From: Hydrogenophaga sp.
GTDB lineage: Bacteria; Pseudomonadota; Gammaproteobacteria; Burkholderiales; Burkholderiaceae_C
Assembly (NCBI GenBank): GCA_025458415.1
Contig: JALOSN010000042.1
Location: forward strand, 1 to 7,467
Length of the DNA stretch: 7,467 nt
Direction of reading: 5' to 3'
Of the stretch, positions 6,268 through 7,467 are shown one piece after another. The number at the start of each line of letters is the position of its first letter. Position 1 is the first letter of the stretch. The notes beneath the pieces are model-generated. The model ran no database searches and was not told the DNA's origin. It was given only the letters and a program-made list of their open reading frames with translations. The position numbers and the translations under genes are program-made.

Positions 6268-6295
6268 GGCCCCCTTCAGATGATCTAGAAGGGCC
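6268..6295. terminator. bulged hairpin between convergent genes, possible terminator
   Basis: GGCCCCCTTC at 6268-6277 pairs with GAAGGGCC at 6288-6295 (two extra C bulged). The stem is extended by AGA 6278-6280 with TCT 6284-6286 around a TGA loop, with one bulged A. That gives 11 paired bases symmetrical on both strands. It overlaps the stop codon of the minus-strand permease and lies 160 nt past the cysA stop, so it could end transcripts from both sides. There is no clear T-run on either strand, so a classic Rho-independent terminator is not proven. The preceding bases 6108-6267 show no ORF with a start, ribosome binding site or family resemblance. Confidence 0.4.
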
Positions 6296-7467
6296 AGAAC
6301 AAGGGGATCAGCAGGCTGGAGCTGACCCAGGTGAGCAGGTTCATGGGTACGCCCAGGCGGGCGAAGTCGCTGAAGCGGTAGTTGCCGGCGCTGTAGACAA
6401 GGGTGTTGGTCTGGTAGCCGATGGGGGTGGCAAAACTGAAGCTGGCGGCAAACATCACGCCGACCACGAAGGGCCTCGGGTCCACGCCCAGCGCGGTGGC
6501 CACCCCGATCACCACCGGGGTGAACAGCACCGCCACCGCGTTGTTGCTGATGAACTCGGTGGCGATGGAGGTCGCCAGGATCACCAGCGACAGCACCAGC
6601 CAGGGCGAGAGGCCCCCTCCCCAGTGCACCAGCGATTGCGCGGCCAGTTCCGACAGGCCGGATTCGCGCATGGCGACGCTGACCGCGAGCATGCCGTAGA
6701 TCAGCATCAGGATCGGCCACTCGATCGACTTGTACGCTTCATCGGGCTTCAGGCAGCCGGCCAGCACCACGACCACCGCGCCGATCAGGGCCAGGCCCTC
6801 GATGGGCATCACGTCGAACGCGGCCAGGGCCATCACCCCGACCATGGTGGCTATCGCCACCGGTGCCTTGTGGCGGCGCTGCGGCGCGCTCTTGCCCTCG
6901 GTGATGGCAAACAGGTCGCCGTTGTCGCAGAAACGCTGGATCTGGCGCGGCGTGCCTTCCACCAGCAGCACGTCGCCGAACTGCAACTGGAAGTCGTCGC
7001 CGATGTCGGCCATCGATGCGTCCTTGCGGTGCACCGCGATCAGGTGGATGCCGTAGCGCGAGGCCAGGTCGAGGTCGCGGATGGGGCGCTGCACATAACG
7101 CGAGGTCTGGCCCACCAGTGCCTCGACGATCACCACGTCGCGCCGCCGCAGGGTTTCCAGGTCGTGCGCCTCGCCCTGGGGTGCGGGCGCCGCATGCAGG
7201 CCGATCAGGTCGCTGCTGCGCAGGTCCACCATGGCGCTGCTGCGCGAATGCACCACCAACCGGTCGCCGGTCTGCAGCTGGGTGTCCGGGGCCGGGGAGC
7301 TCCATTCCTCTTCACCGCGAAACAGCTTGAGCACCTGGATGTGGCCATTGGCCAGCCGGGCGTCCTTCAGCGACCGGCCGGCCAGCCGGGAGCCCTCGGG
7401 CACGAACAGTTCGGTCATGAACAGGCGGTCGGCCGAACCGGTGAACTGCTGGGTCAGCGTTTCGCGA
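6285..7467 (-). CDS. SLC13/DASS-type permease with TrkA-C (RCK_C) domains, 5' truncated by the window
   Basis: The frame stays open to the window edge, and the visible 393 residues are the C-terminal part of a protein usually near 600 residues. The first N-terminal transmembrane block is missing. An internal Met at 7418-7416 is not the start because the coding pattern continues upstream (ETLTQQFTGSADRLF). Two RCK_C domains follow: about visible residues 17-90 (FVPEGSRLAGRSL...GDRLVVHS) and 105-185 (VVIVEALVGQTSRY...FGDVLLVEG). A membrane block of several helices comes next, with EFISNNAVAVLFTP and ATPIGYQTNTLVYSAGNYRFSDF, marks of the SLC13/DASS family. E. coli YfbS and the algal sulfate transporter SAC1/SLT group share this layout. 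It probably imports an anion coupled to Na+ or H+. Sulfate is suggested by the convergent cys cluster but not shown by any residue I can read. Confidence 0.9.
   Translation of the reverse strand, partial: RETLTQQFTGSADRLFMTELFVPEGSRLAGRSLKDARLANGHIQVLKLFRGEEEWSSPAPDTQLQTGDRLVVHSRSSAMVDLRSSDLIGLHAAPAPQGEAHDLETLRRRDVVIVEALVGQTSRYVQRPIRDLDLASRYGIHLIAVHRKDASMADIGDDFQLQFGDVLLVEGTPRQIQRFCDNGDLFAITEGKSAPQRRHKAPVAIATMVGVMALAAFDVMPIEGLALIGAVVVVLAGCLKPDEAYKSIEWPILMLIYGMLAVSVAMRESGLSELAAQSLVHWGGGLSPWLVLSLVILATSIATEFISNNAVAVLFTPVVIGVATALGVDPRPFVVGVMFAASFSFATPIGYQTNTLVYSAGNYRFSDFARLGVPMNLLTWVSSSLLIPLFWPF

Noticed and set aside
6739..7305. 188-residue frame on the minus strand inside the permease gene
   Set aside because: A shifted reading of the SLC13 gene with Arg/Gly/Pro-rich composition. 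The permease frame has the domain motifs.

Overview
The window looks like chromosomal DNA of a GC-rich betaproteobacterium, most likely of the Comamonadaceae (Hydrogenophaga/Acidovorax-like). That placement is an inference from the GC- and C/G-ending codon use of all the main genes and from the style of the proteins. There is no rRNA or other phylogenetic marker to prove it. I see no mobile element, tRNA, CRISPR array or phage gene.

Layout. Bases 1-252 hold at most a weak minus-strand small ORF. Bases 253-398 are an AT-rich leader. A plus-strand sulfur-uptake cluster runs from 399 to 6107: sbp (periplasmic sulfate-binding protein), a small RBBP9/YdeN-type alpha/beta-hydrolase overlapping it by 4 nt, a 103-nt AT-rich gap with a LysR-type dyad, a second binding protein of the CysP (thiosulfate) subtype, a 69-nt gap packed with overlapping inverted repeats, then cysT, cysW (4-nt overlap) and cysA. 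Bases 6108-6267 hold no gene that I can support. A bulged hairpin at 6268-6295 lies between cysA and a convergent minus-strand gene, and it overlaps that gene's stop codon. The minus-strand gene runs off the right end and encodes the C-terminal two thirds of an SLC13/DASS-type permease with two RCK_C (TrkA-C) domains, the architecture of E. coli YfbS and algal SAC1-like transporters.

How the genes work together. Sbp and CysP would capture sulfate and thiosulfate in the periplasm and deliver them to one CysT-CysW channel driven by a CysA ATPase dimer, feeding assimilatory sulfate reduction and cysteine synthesis. Such operons are usually activated by the LysR-type regulator CysB under sulfur limitation. 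AT-rich, dyad-bearing leaders before both binding-protein genes fit that, but no cysB gene is in the window. The convergent SLC13 permease may be a second, ion-coupled anion (possibly sulfate) importer.

The core is a well-known system. The unusual points are: (1) the hydrolase has Gly where the family has its nucleophile Ser, although Asp and His remain; (2) the CysP-type protein has lost the anion-binding Ser of the conserved NPKTSG motif and gained an Asp in another ligand loop; (3) the cysP-cysT gap holds three mutually competing inverted repeats. I did not find a clearly new multi-gene system.
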